Shown here: positions 34,308-42,260 of the stretch, piece by piece
Layout of the letters: every line of letters starts with the position of its first letter
Position numbering within the stretch: position 1 is the stretch's first letter
NCBI RefSeq assembly: GCF_014270065.1
Contig: NZ_JACNME010000002.1
Coordinates: 248,001-312,000, forward strand
DNA length: 64,000 bases
Reading direction: 5' to 3'
From: Quadrisphaera sp. RL12-1S
Lineage (GTDB): Bacteria; Actinomycetota; Actinomycetes; Actinomycetales; Quadrisphaeraceae
Translations under genes and position numbers: made by a program
Notes under the pieces: model-generated
What the model was told of the DNA's origin: nothing
Databases searched by the model: none
What the model saw: only the letters and a program-made list of their open reading frames with translations

Positions 34308-35553
34308 GTGACGCAGGCGCAGCTGCCGCGCAAGCGGGTCGCCCGGACCTGGACCACCTCCGAGGTGGTCGACGGCGCCTTCTTCCTGGCCGGCACCGCC
34401 CTGGTGTTCTGGTTGGGCTGGGTGTTGCTGTCCGACCACCGCGCGCTCGCCTGGGGCGAGCTCGGCCGGGCTGGTGCTCTTCTGGGCGCTGGTCGCCTAC
34501 GTGGGGCTGCCGCGGCTGCAGCAGGTGCTCACCAAGGTCTACGTGCCGGACTACTTCATCGGCCGCACCTCCACGTCGTCGGGGATCCTCGGCGACCCGG
34601 TCAACCTGGCCCTGCTCGGCAGCGAGGCGCAGGTGCACGCCGCGATGGCGGCGGCGGGGTGGACGCGCGCCGACGAGGTCACGCTGCGCAGCTCGTGGGG
34701 GATCGTCGTCTCCGCGGTGCTGCGCCGCTCGTACTCGTCCGCGCCGGTCTCGCCGCTGATGCTCTTCGGACGGCTGCAGGCGTTCGCCTAAGAGATGGAG
34801 GTGGGAGGGGACGCCTCGCGGCGCCACCACGTGAGGTTCTGGCCGACGCCGTCGGGCTGGGTGCTGCCCGGTGACCACCGCGTGGACTGGCTGGCCGCCG
34901 GCACCTTCGACCGGGCGGTGGGGCTGTCGCTGTTCACGCTGCAGGTCACCCACAAGATCGACGCCGACATCGACGTGGAGCGCGACCACGTGGTCTCGAC
35001 CGTGGAGCACGGCGTGTCGCAGGCGCGCACGGACGTGCTGCCCCACTTCGTGGCGGCGTTCCACTCGCGCAACGGCGGTGGGGACGTGGTCCGCACGGAC
35101 GGGAGCCTCGTCGTCGTCGACCTCACCGGAATCCCGGTCGGGCAGGTCGACGAGCAGGTCGACAGGCAGGTCGACGGGCAGGACGACGACGGTGACCGGC
35201 GGCTGGTCGACCGCCGGACCCCTCCGGTGGAGCTGGTGATCGCCGGTGCGGTGAGCGTGCTCAAGGCGGTGGTGGCGGCGTCGGTCGCGGCCCCGCTCGT
35301 GCTGCCCGCGGTGCTCGCGGCGGCGCTGTGGGTGGTGGTGCTGGCGCGCCAGGCGTGGGCGCGGGTGCTGCTGATGTCCGTGTGCACGGGGGAGGCGGCG
35401 CTGCTCATCCACCGCGCGAGCCAGTTCCACGGCGGTCACGGCAGCCTCACGTCCCTGCTGCACGCCGGGGCGTCCGTGGTGGTGCTGGTGACGGTCAGCT
35501 CCGACGGCGCGCGCCGCTGGGTGGCGCCGCGGGCTGCGCGTCAGGGGCGGTAG
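34308..35553 (+). pseudogene. LssY C-terminal domain membrane protein, frameshifted and with a premature stop
   Basis: Three open segments together give one protein of about 415 residues: an N-terminal membrane helix (GAFFLAGTALVFWLGWVLL), the LssY-type core (YVPDYFIGRTSTSSGILGDP, then TLRSSWGIVV) and VRFWPTPSGWVLPGDHRVDW plus two C-terminal helices. One extra G in CCGGG at about 34468 shifts the frame, and TAA at 34789-34791 replaces a sense codon. Downstream sequence stays in frame and well conserved, so the damage is recent. A short 12-bp repeat encoding Gln-Val-Asp units lies at about 35145-35190. Confidence 0.75.
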
Positions 35554-35597
35554 ACGTCGCGGCCGTGCTGCAGCCGTCGCGGTGTCAGGCTCGCGGA

Positions 35598-36560
35598 GTG
35601 ACCACGCCGTCCGCGTCCTCGCCATCGCCCCGGGTCCTGGCCGCGTTCGGACTCGCGGGCGCCACGGCCACTGCCCTGCCCGGGGGCCAGGGCAGCAGCT
35701 GGCTGGCCGTCCCGGCGTCCGGCGCGAGGTCCGGCGCGGGGTCCGGCGCGGGGCGACCGGGGGCGCCACCCGCCGGGTCCCTGGTGCTGAAACCCGTGGA
35801 CGACGCGCTGCAGGCCGAGGAGGTCACCTGGCTCGCCGAGGCCCTCCGGCCGCTGAGCACCGCACCGGCGGAGGAGGTCGGCTTCCGCCTGCCCGTCGAC
35901 GTGCCGGGGCCCGGCGGTCGGTGGGTGGTCGAGGGGTGGTGCGCCAGCACGTGGGTCGGCGGCGAGGCCGGCCCGGCGGGCCGCTGGCCGGAGCTGCTGG
36001 CCACCGCGCGGGCGTTCTCGGCGGCCGTCGCCCACCTGCCTCGGCCCGGCTTCCTGCTGCGGAGGACCGACCCGTGGTCGGTGGCCGACCGCGCCGCGTG
36101 GGACGAGCAGCCCCTGGAGGTGCACCCCGACCAGCAGGCGCTGGTGGAGCAGCTGCGCGCCCTGGCCCGCTCCACCGGTCGGCGGCGGGAGCCGGACCAG
36201 CTCGTGCACGGGGACATGACCGGGAACGTGCTGTTCGCCGAGGGGCTGCCGCCGGCGGTCATCGACGTCTCGCCGTACTGGAGGCCGGCCGCGTACGCCG
36301 GCGCGGTGGTGGTCGCGGACGGGCTGCTGTGGTGGGAGCAGGGTGGCGACCTGGTCGCGTCGTTCACCACCGCCGGGGACGGCGGGGACGTGGGGCTGAT
36401 GGCCCGGGCGCTGCTGTTCCGGCTGCTCACCGACGTGCAGCTGGTCGGCGGCAGCGGGGTGGTCGCCGCGAGGGGCGCGCAGGGCGCGGTGCTGCTGCGG
36501 GCGGTCGACGGGGCGCGCTACCGGCGCGCGCTCGACGTGCTGCGGGGCGTGGGCGGATGA
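35598..36560 (+). CDS. TIGR02569-type protein with kinase-like fold
   Basis: A 320-residue actinobacterial protein resembling the TIGR02569 family, related to aminoglycoside phosphotransferases. VLAAFGLAGATATALPGGQG is the characteristic N terminus. LVHGDMTGNVLFAEG (HGD...N, Brenner-type motif) and the metal Asp in VIDVSPYWRPAAYA are present. An Ala/Gly/Pro-rich insertion lies at residues 43-58. The family's substrate is unknown. Its stop overlaps the next start as ATGA. Confidence 0.85.
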   Translation: MTTPSASSPSPRVLAAFGLAGATATALPGGQGSSWLAVPASGARSGAGSGAGRPGAPPAGSLVLKPVDDALQAEEVTWLAEALRPLSTAPAEEVGFRLPVDVPGPGGRWVVEGWCASTWVGGEAGPAGRWPELLATARAFSAAVAHLPRPGFLLRRTDPWSVADRAAWDEQPLEVHPDQQALVEQLRALARSTGRRREPDQLVHGDMTGNVLFAEGLPPAVIDVSPYWRPAAYAGAVVVADGLLWWEQGGDLVASFTTAGDGGDVGLMARALLFRLLTDVQLVGGSGVVAARGAQGAVLLRAVDGARYRRALDVLRGVGG

Positions 36561-37150
36561 CCGGGGCGCGAGACGTCGAGCGGGCCCTCGCCGTGGTGAC
36601 CGCAGCGCTGCGGCCGACGGTCGGCGCCGACTGGGGCGTGCCCGCGGGAGACCTCGACTGGACCTGCTGGCAGACGGGCGCCCACGTGGCGCACGACCTG
36701 CTCGCCTACGCCTGCCAGGTCGCGTCCGGCGCTCGCGACGCCTACCTCCCGCAGGACCTCGTGGTGCGCCCCGGCGCGACCCCTGCGCAGGTGCTGCAGG
36801 CGGTCGAGACCGCGGCGTCGCTGCTGGTCCTCGCCCTGGACGCCGCAGGGCCGGGGGCGCGGGCGTGGCACTTCGGGACGACGGACCCCAGCGGGTTCGC
36901 GGTGCTCGGCGTCAACGAGCTGCTGGTGCACGCCTGGGACGTCGGCCAGGGCCTCGGGGTGGTCGTCGAGCCACCGGAGGACCTGGCACAGGTGGTGCTG
37001 GACCGGTTGTGGACGCGCGCACCCGCCGGGCCGGCGTGGGAGGTGCTGCTGTGGTGCACCGGCCGGGTGGCCCTGCCGGACCACCCACGGGTGGGCGACT
37101 GGGCCGAGCCGTCGCCCGCCCCCGCTGTCGGTGCGGGCCAGGACTGGTGA
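36557..37150 (+). CDS. Maleylpyruvate isomerase/DinB-like metal-binding protein
   Basis: A 197-residue four-helix protein of the DinB/mycothiol-dependent maleylpyruvate isomerase type. It shows TCWQTGAHVAHDLLAYACQ with the first His ligand, then NELLVHAWDVGQGLGV with the second. Such proteins are often mycothiol-dependent thiol transferases. The start overlaps the previous gene by four bases, so the two form a coupled pair. No further assignment is possible. Confidence 0.8.
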   Translation: MTGARDVERALAVVTAALRPTVGADWGVPAGDLDWTCWQTGAHVAHDLLAYACQVASGARDAYLPQDLVVRPGATPAQVLQAVETAASLLVLALDAAGPGARAWHFGTTDPSGFAVLGVNELLVHAWDVGQGLGVVVEPPEDLAQVVLDRLWTRAPAGPAWEVLLWCTGRVALPDHPRVGDWAEPSPAPAVGAGQDW

Positions 37151-37227
37151 CGCGCGCCGCTCGAGCGGCCGGGTCGCCGGCAGCGGCGTAGCATGATCGT
37201 CATCGGCACCACGAGACCGGAGGCGCT

Positions 37228-37446
37228 GTGGAACCGCAGTTCACGTGGGAGCTCTCGTCGTCAGGCCTGGCGGCGCTCGGCCTCGGTCTGGCGCTGCTGG
37301 GCGGGGCCAGCGTCGTCGTCGCCCGCTGGGGTGGCCGCAGCCGGCGCCGCGACGACCTGCGCCGCGCCGGACGGCCGGGCGCGGTGGCCCCGGACGAGGC
37401 CTACGAGGCGGGCAGCGCGTCGTCCGCGTGGATGCGCATGACCTGA
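37228..37446 (+). CDS. Small single-helix membrane protein
   Basis: A 72-residue protein with one membrane helix (GLAALGLGLALLGGASVVVA, residues 13-32) followed by an Arg-rich positive stretch and an acidic tail. GGAGG precedes the GTG, and TAGCAT about 35 bases upstream is a plausible -10 box. Unknown function. Confidence 0.6.
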   Translation: MEPQFTWELSSSGLAALGLGLALLGGASVVVARWGGRSRRRDDLRRAGRPGAVAPDEAYEAGSASSAWMRMT

Positions 37447-37591
37447 GCCCCCGGCCGACGTCCCGCCGACGTGACCATCTGTGCTCCTGCGCTGACGGTC
37501 CGGGGTGTTGCCACGGCCGGGGGTGTGACGAGCGCCCGGAGGACCATCCCGGGTGTCGGCGTGCGGAGAGCTCGGCTGCCACCGTGCCGGG

Positions 37592-37954
37592 ATGAGGATC
37601 TTGCGTGGTCGGCCGTCCCGGCCGAAGCCCGTCCCGACCGGTCATCCGCTCGACGACCACTTGCTGCTGCTGATGTCCCAGCGCAGCGACCTGACGTCCC
37701 CCCGGCACTGGGTGCACTACCTGTACTTCCCCGAGGAGGCAGACGCTCGCCGTGCCGGCGCTGCGATCACCGCTGCCGGGTGGGAGATCCAGGCCCTCGA
37801 GCCGGCCGTCGAGGGAACGAGCTGGGTGGTGGTTCCCGAGCAGCACGACGCCGTGGTCAGCGAGTCGGCCGTGGTGGCCGCCCGCCAGTTCTTCGAGGAC
37901 GTCGCGGCCCGGGTCCCCGGCGCCGAGTACGACGGCTGGGAAGCCAGCGCCTGA
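37592..37954 (+). CDS. RraB family protein (ribonuclease E inhibitor-like)
   Basis: A 120-residue protein whose residues 25-115 match the RraB fold: HWVHYLYFPEEADARRAGAA, ITAAGWEIQALEP, SWVVVPEQHDAVV and FFEDVAARVPGAEYDGWEA. In E. coli RraB binds RNase E; in actinobacteria the role is unstudied. ATG at 37592 is chosen over an upstream GTG because the domain starts soon after. The tail overlaps a convergent degenerate gene. Confidence 0.82.
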   Translation: MRILRGRPSRPKPVPTGHPLDDHLLLLMSQRSDLTSPRHWVHYLYFPEEADARRAGAAITAAGWEIQALEPAVEGTSWVVVPEQHDAVVSESAVVAARQFFEDVAARVPGAEYDGWEASA

Positions 37955-38180
37955 CCCACCGGCCCGGAGGACTACCAGCGCAGCCGGTCGAGGTGGCCAC
38001 GGGTGCCTCCTCGGCCACGGCCAGTTCCACGCTGGGGCAGCCGCACCAGCGGTCGGAGACCACGACGGCCGTGCCGGCTTGCTGGCGCAGTGCCGCGACT
38101 CCGCGCCCGTCCAGGCTCAGCATCTGGTGCAGCACCGCGGCCTCGGCGGGCGTCAAGGGCCGGGGGAGGTGCGCCGTCAT
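37857..38180 (-). pseudogene. Hypothetical protein, probably truncated or frameshifted
   Basis: A 107-residue reverse-strand frame opens with MTAHLPRPLTPAEAAVLHQM and continues to SDRWCGCPSVELAVAEEAP, a pattern seen in a family of small actinobacterial proteins that normally continue with a beta-rich half. Here the reading turns into Arg/Pro-rich sequence after about residue 65 and runs 98 bases into the RraB gene. AGGAG lies upstream of the ATG at 38180. The start looks real and the end looks broken. Confidence 0.45.
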
Positions 38181-38277
38181 CCAGGGAGTCTCCTGCAGCG
38201 CGAGCGTCGTGCCCACCGCCGGCCGCATGCGGGGCAGCGATCGCCGACGCCAGCCCTCGGTGGTGGTGCTCCCCAGG

Positions 38278-38339
38278 CTCGGAGGATCGGCCCCTTGGGC
38301 GTGGTCGGCTGGTCACGCTGAAGGGGCCGATCCTCCGAG
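38278..38339. terminator. 19-bp perfect inverted repeat, probable terminator
   Basis: Arms at 38278-38296 and 38321-38339 (starting CTCGGAGGATCGG) are fully complementary over 19 bases around a 24-base loop. It sits 5' of the lipoprotein gene and 98 bases upstream of the truncated reverse-strand gene, so it may insulate the two units. The loop is long for a simple terminator. Confidence 0.6.
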
Positions 38340-38477
38340 GTGCCTGACCGCGGCTCCTGCGGCGGTCCCGCGACCGGTTCCCGCGGGGAACCTCACCACG
38401 CTCTCAGGACACCGGCGAGAGCGACCCAGGGGCCTGGTTCCCGCGCAGGTCTCGGTGGCCGTGATAGGCAGACCTCC

Positions 38478-38951
38478 ATGATCGGCAGTCGCTCCCGCGC
38501 GGTGACCGGCGCGGCGTGCGGGGTCGCGGCGGTCCTGGTCGGGACCGGGTGCTCGGGGCCGGCCCCGGTCATGAGCTCTCAGGAGGTCGCCCTCGTCGTC
38601 GGCGACCGGAGGAGCACCCCTGAGCGGGTGGTCACCGCGTACATCGCCGCTCTCCAGGAGCACGACGTCGATGCCGCGCGCGCCCTCGAGGCCGATGCAG
38701 ACGCGGGACTGGCCGACCCGTGGCTGGACGACGCACCGCGGATCAGCGACGTGCGCGTCCGTCCCGCAACGCCTGAGCCCACCGCCGGCTCTGCGGCCGA
38801 GGGGTTCCGCACCGCCGTGTACGTCCCGGTCCAGTTCACCCTGCACGGCGGCGACGGGTCGATGCAGGACGGCGCCAACGGCTGGGGCTACCCGCTCGCC
38901 CGGAACTCCGACGCCGACCCCTGGCGCATCGTCGACGACGGCGTCGGATGA
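38478..38951 (+). CDS. Putative lipoprotein
   Basis: A 157-residue exported lipoprotein. Residues 1-24 are a signal peptide ending in the lipobox LVGTG before Cys25. The mature part starts Pro/Ser-rich, then RSTPERVVTAYIAALQEHDVDAARALE resembles the NTF2-like domains of actinobacterial lipoproteins, and VPVQFTLHGGDG and DPWRIVDDGVG complete it. A TAGGCA hexamer ends seven bases before the ATG. Function unknown. Confidence 0.72.
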   Translation: MIGSRSRAVTGAACGVAAVLVGTGCSGPAPVMSSQEVALVVGDRRSTPERVVTAYIAALQEHDVDAARALEADADAGLADPWLDDAPRISDVRVRPATPEPTAGSAAEGFRTAVYVPVQFTLHGGDGSMQDGANGWGYPLARNSDADPWRIVDDGVG

Positions 38952-39288
38952 GTCCGGCCCGTCGTGCCTGCGGTCCGACGGGCCGCTGAGGGAGCAGCTC
39001 CGCGAGAGGGCCGATCGCTGTCGCCGAGCGGGGAACCGCGTGAGGACGACCGGGCAGACCGGTGGGGCTCACTCGGTGAGACTCAGGTAGGACGTCGTCC
39101 CGAAGAGCTGGAAGATCCCCGTCGAGGCAGGTCCAGCCGGCTCGACGTACAGCGTGCACGGCGGGAGGCTCTCAGGGTCTGCTGCGAGGCACCTGCAGGT
39201 CGCGGAGCCGAAGTCGGACGGCGCCGGTGAGGAGCGCCGTGTCGTCGAGCCGTCCCTGCGGCACCGGACCGGACGAGGAGGTGGCGCG
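38952..39288. other. 337-bp gap with a possible gene remnant on the reverse strand
   Basis: No complete gene is convincing here. On the reverse strand a frame ending at the TGA 39071-39069 reads TLYVEPAGPASTGIFQLFG and then TTSYLSLTE, which looks like the C terminus of a real exported protein. No start or ribosome site precedes it, and another frame nearby also looks coding for about 30 codons. This suggests a decayed gene. Nothing else was recognised. Confidence 0.35.
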
Positions 39289-39900
39289 TCACAGGCGCTC
39301 CAGCCACGGGTGCTGCGGGTGGGCCGTGGACAGCGCCGACCGCAGCCAGCTCCTCGCGGGGGCGTCGAGCAGCGGCAGCGCGGCCTCGGCGTCGACCCGG
39401 TCCACGTCGCGCAGCGCCGCTGCCTTGTGCAGCAGCTGCACCTCCGGGCGCAGGTAGCGCACCCCGTCCCGCTCCCACACGAGCTCGGCCAGCGGCCTGC
39501 GGACCCGGGCGTCGCGCTTGTAGACCCAGTCCGCCCCGTCCGCGGTCATCAGGAGGACGTCGTACACCCACGGGCTGGCGCCGTCGGCGCGGAGCCAGAG
39601 GTTGCTGCACCCCGCAGGGAGGACCTGCCGCGGCGTCAGGAGAGGACGCAGCGCGCCGTCGAACGCCGCCCAGACGTCCAGCCGGCCGTGGAGGTGCTCG
39701 TGCAGCAGGGGCGTGTCGGCGACGGGGATGCTCAGGTCGAGGTCCCCGTGCGGGCGCGGTGCGCCCGTGAAGGCCTCCACCGCCCAGCCCCCGGCGATCC
39801 ACCACGCGCCGGGGTAGCCGCTCAGCAGGGCAGCGGCGTCGTCGGGGGTGCGTCTGCGCCAGGGGCCGTACCACCGGACGACGTCGTCATGGCTCAGCAC
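39289..39900 (-). CDS. Nucleotidyltransferase family protein (aminoglycoside adenylyltransferase-like fold)
   Basis: A 203-residue protein with the fold of ANT-type nucleotidyltransferases. WWIAGGWAVEAFTG holds the Gly-Gly, PHGDLDLSIP the metal-binding Asp-x-Asp, and LRPEVQLLHKAAAL is the third conserved block. Enzymes of this type transfer AMP to small molecules or act as minimal toxins; drug resistance is not implied by sequence alone. It appears to be monocistronic. Confidence 0.8.
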   Translation of the reverse strand: MLSHDDVVRWYGPWRRRTPDDAAALLSGYPGAWWIAGGWAVEAFTGAPRPHGDLDLSIPVADTPLLHEHLHGRLDVWAAFDGALRPLLTPRQVLPAGCSNLWLRADGASPWVYDVLLMTADGADWVYKRDARVRRPLAELVWERDGVRYLRPEVQLLHKAAALRDVDRVDAEAALPLLDAPARSWLRSALSTAHPQHPWLERL

Positions 39901-39984
39901 CGGTCACAGGCTGCCACGACGACGCGGTGGCCCCCGTGCTGCCCACGGCCTCTCCCGCCGGCACGGGCGCACGGTGGCGGTGTG

Positions 39985-42225
39985 TCAGGCCAGGCCGAGC
40001 ACGTCCAGGGCCCAGGCGTCCTCGAAGGCCCGCTCGCGCCACGCCTCGTAGCGGCCCGAGCGGCCGCCGTGCCCGCCGTCCACCTCGGTCTTGAGCAGCA
40101 CGTCGGGGGCGCCGTCGCCGGCCTGCAGCCGCATCCGCGCCACCCACTTGAACGGCTCCACGTAGAGCACGCGGGTGTCGTGCAGGCTCGTGGTCACGAG
40201 CAGCTGCGGCCACGTCGGCGACCCCGGCCCGCCGTCGTGCACCGACGGCAGGTTCTCGGTGGGGGCGTAGCCCTTGATGAGCGCGTAGGCGTCCGCGTCG
40301 CGGATCGGGTCTCCCCACTCCTCCTGCTCGGGCACGGTCAGGGGCAGCGACTCGTCGAGCATGGTGGTCAGCGGGTCCACGAACGGCACCGCCGCGAGCA
40401 CCCCCGCGAACAGCTGCGGCGCGAGGTTGAGCGCCGCGCCCACGAGCAGCCCGCCCGCCGAACCGCCGGAGGCGACCAGCCGCGCCGGGTCGACGTACCG
40501 CTCCCGGCCCAGGTGCTCCGCGGCGGCCACGAAGTCGGTGAAGGTGTTGCGCTTGCTCGCCAGGCGCCCGTCCTCGTACCAGCGCCGTCCCAGCTCACCG
40601 CCGCCGCGCACGTGCGCCACCGCGAACACCACGCCCCGGTCCAGCAGCGACAGCCGCGGCACGGAGAACCACGGGTCGAGGCTGACCTCGTAGCTGCCGT
40701 ACCCGTACAGGTATCCCGGCGCGGTGCCGTCGGCGGCGACGTCGGCGCGGCGCACCACCGACAGCGGCACCGCCACCCCGTCCGGGGCCGTGGCCCAGGC
40801 GCGCTCCTCCACGTAGGCCGACGCGTCGTACCCGCCGCGCACGGGCGTCTGGCGGCGCAGCACCAGCTGCCCGTCGCGCTCCCCGCCGGACAGGTCCAGG
40901 TCCACCACCCGCACCGGCGTGGTGAACGACGTCTGCTGCAGCCGCAGCAGCGGCGCCTCGAAGGACGGGTTGCCCGCCAGCACCGAGGACGCCAGCGCCG
41001 TGGGCACCGGCACCTCGACCGGCTCGCCCAGCACGCCGTCCCCGGAGATCCCCAGGACGGCGACGCGCGGCAGCGCCTCCCGCCGCCACGACACCGCGAC
41101 GTGCCCGGCGAAGGCGTCGACGTCCTCCAGGCGCCGCCCCGGCTCGTGGCCGACGACCGTGGTCCAGCGCTGGTGCGCGGTCGCCGGGTCGGCGCTGCCG
41201 TCGAGGACGCCGTCGGCGTCCAGCAGGGCGAGCGCGAAGTCAGGGGCGTCGTCGTCGTGGAGCACCAGGAGGGCGTCACGTCCCCCGAGGACGACGTGGT
41301 CGACCGAGTACTCGACGCCGTCGCGGCGCCCCGCCACCGACACCGGCGCCTCGCCCGGCGCGCGGTCGGTGCCCCCGGCGTCCAGCAGCCACACCTCGGA
41401 GGTGTTCTTCGACCCCGCCGACAGCACCAGGAAGCGCCCCGAGCGGGTGCGGCCCACGCCCAGCCAGTACCGCTCGTCGTCCTCGCGCAGCAGCACGGCG
41501 TCGCCCTCGCCGTCGGCGGAGCTCTCGCCGACCACGTGGCGGCGCACCTCGAACGGGCGCCACGCCTCGTCCACCACGGAGTACAGCAGGGTGCGCGAGT
41601 CCGAGGCCCACGTCGCCCCGTGCCCCAGCCCGGCGATGGCGACGTCGAGGTCGGCGCCCGTCACGAGGTCGCGCACGCGCAGCGTGAACCGCTCGTCGCC
41701 GGTGGTGTCCGCCGACCACGCCAGCAGCTGCCCGTCCGGGCTCACCGACGCCGCCCCGAGCGCGAAGAACGCGGAGTCACCGGCCTCGGCGTTGCCGTCC
41801 AGCAGCACCTGCTCCCCGGGCAGGGCGGAGCCGTCCTCGGGCAGCGCCGGCGGCTCCCACGCGCCGGGCTCACCGACCGGCACCGGCGCGGGGACGCGGC
41901 AGACGAGCCCGTACTGCTGGCCCTCCACCGTGCGCCGGTAGTACCACCAGGCGCCGTCGCGGGAGGGCACCGACAGGTCGGACTCCTGCGTGCGCGAGCG
42001 CACCTCCTCGAACAGCTGCTCCCGCAGCGGCTCCAGGTGCGCGGTGCGCGCGGCCGCCCACGCGTTCTCGGCGTCCACCAGCTCGCGCACGCCCGGGTCG
42101 TCGGTGTCGCGGAGCCACTCGTGCTCGTCGACGACGACGTCGCCGTGGTGGACGCGCTCGACCCGCTCGCGGCGGGCGACCGGCGGGTGCTGAGGGACGG
42201 TCTGCACGTCGGGAGCGCTGCTCAC
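39985..42225 (-). CDS. Oligopeptidase B (S9 family prolyl oligopeptidase)
   Basis: A 746-residue cytosolic serine peptidase cleaving small peptides after basic residues. The N-terminal propeller follows the start HEWLRDTDDPGV. The catalytic domain has the Ser in VASGGSAGGLL, the Asp in FVDPLTTMLD and the His in DGGHGGRSGRYE. The YGYGSYE and WYEDGRLASKRNTFTDF blocks are characteristic of oligopeptidase B. GTG at 42225 is preceded by TAGGGT with a seven-base gap, so the message is probably leaderless. Confidence 0.92.
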   Translation of the reverse strand: MSSAPDVQTVPQHPPVARRERVERVHHGDVVVDEHEWLRDTDDPGVRELVDAENAWAAARTAHLEPLREQLFEEVRSRTQESDLSVPSRDGAWWYYRRTVEGQQYGLVCRVPAPVPVGEPGAWEPPALPEDGSALPGEQVLLDGNAEAGDSAFFALGAASVSPDGQLLAWSADTTGDERFTLRVRDLVTGADLDVAIAGLGHGATWASDSRTLLYSVVDEAWRPFEVRRHVVGESSADGEGDAVLLREDDERYWLGVGRTRSGRFLVLSAGSKNTSEVWLLDAGGTDRAPGEAPVSVAGRRDGVEYSVDHVVLGGRDALLVLHDDDAPDFALALLDADGVLDGSADPATAHQRWTTVVGHEPGRRLEDVDAFAGHVAVSWRREALPRVAVLGISGDGVLGEPVEVPVPTALASSVLAGNPSFEAPLLRLQQTSFTTPVRVVDLDLSGGERDGQLVLRRQTPVRGGYDASAYVEERAWATAPDGVAVPLSVVRRADVAADGTAPGYLYGYGSYEVSLDPWFSVPRLSLLDRGVVFAVAHVRGGGELGRRWYEDGRLASKRNTFTDFVAAAEHLGRERYVDPARLVASGGSAGGLLVGAALNLAPQLFAGVLAAVPFVDPLTTMLDESLPLTVPEQEEWGDPIRDADAYALIKGYAPTENLPSVHDGGPGSPTWPQLLVTTSLHDTRVLYVEPFKWVARMRLQAGDGAPDVLLKTEVDGGHGGRSGRYEAWRERAFEDAWALDVLGLA

Positions 42226-42260
42226 GCGTCCGACCCTACGGCGCCCCCTGCGCCGCGCGG

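Noticed and set aside
39289-39900. Aminoglycoside resistance gene
   Set aside because: The nucleotidyltransferase fold is shared by many non-resistance proteins, and neither context nor sequence supports a drug substrate.
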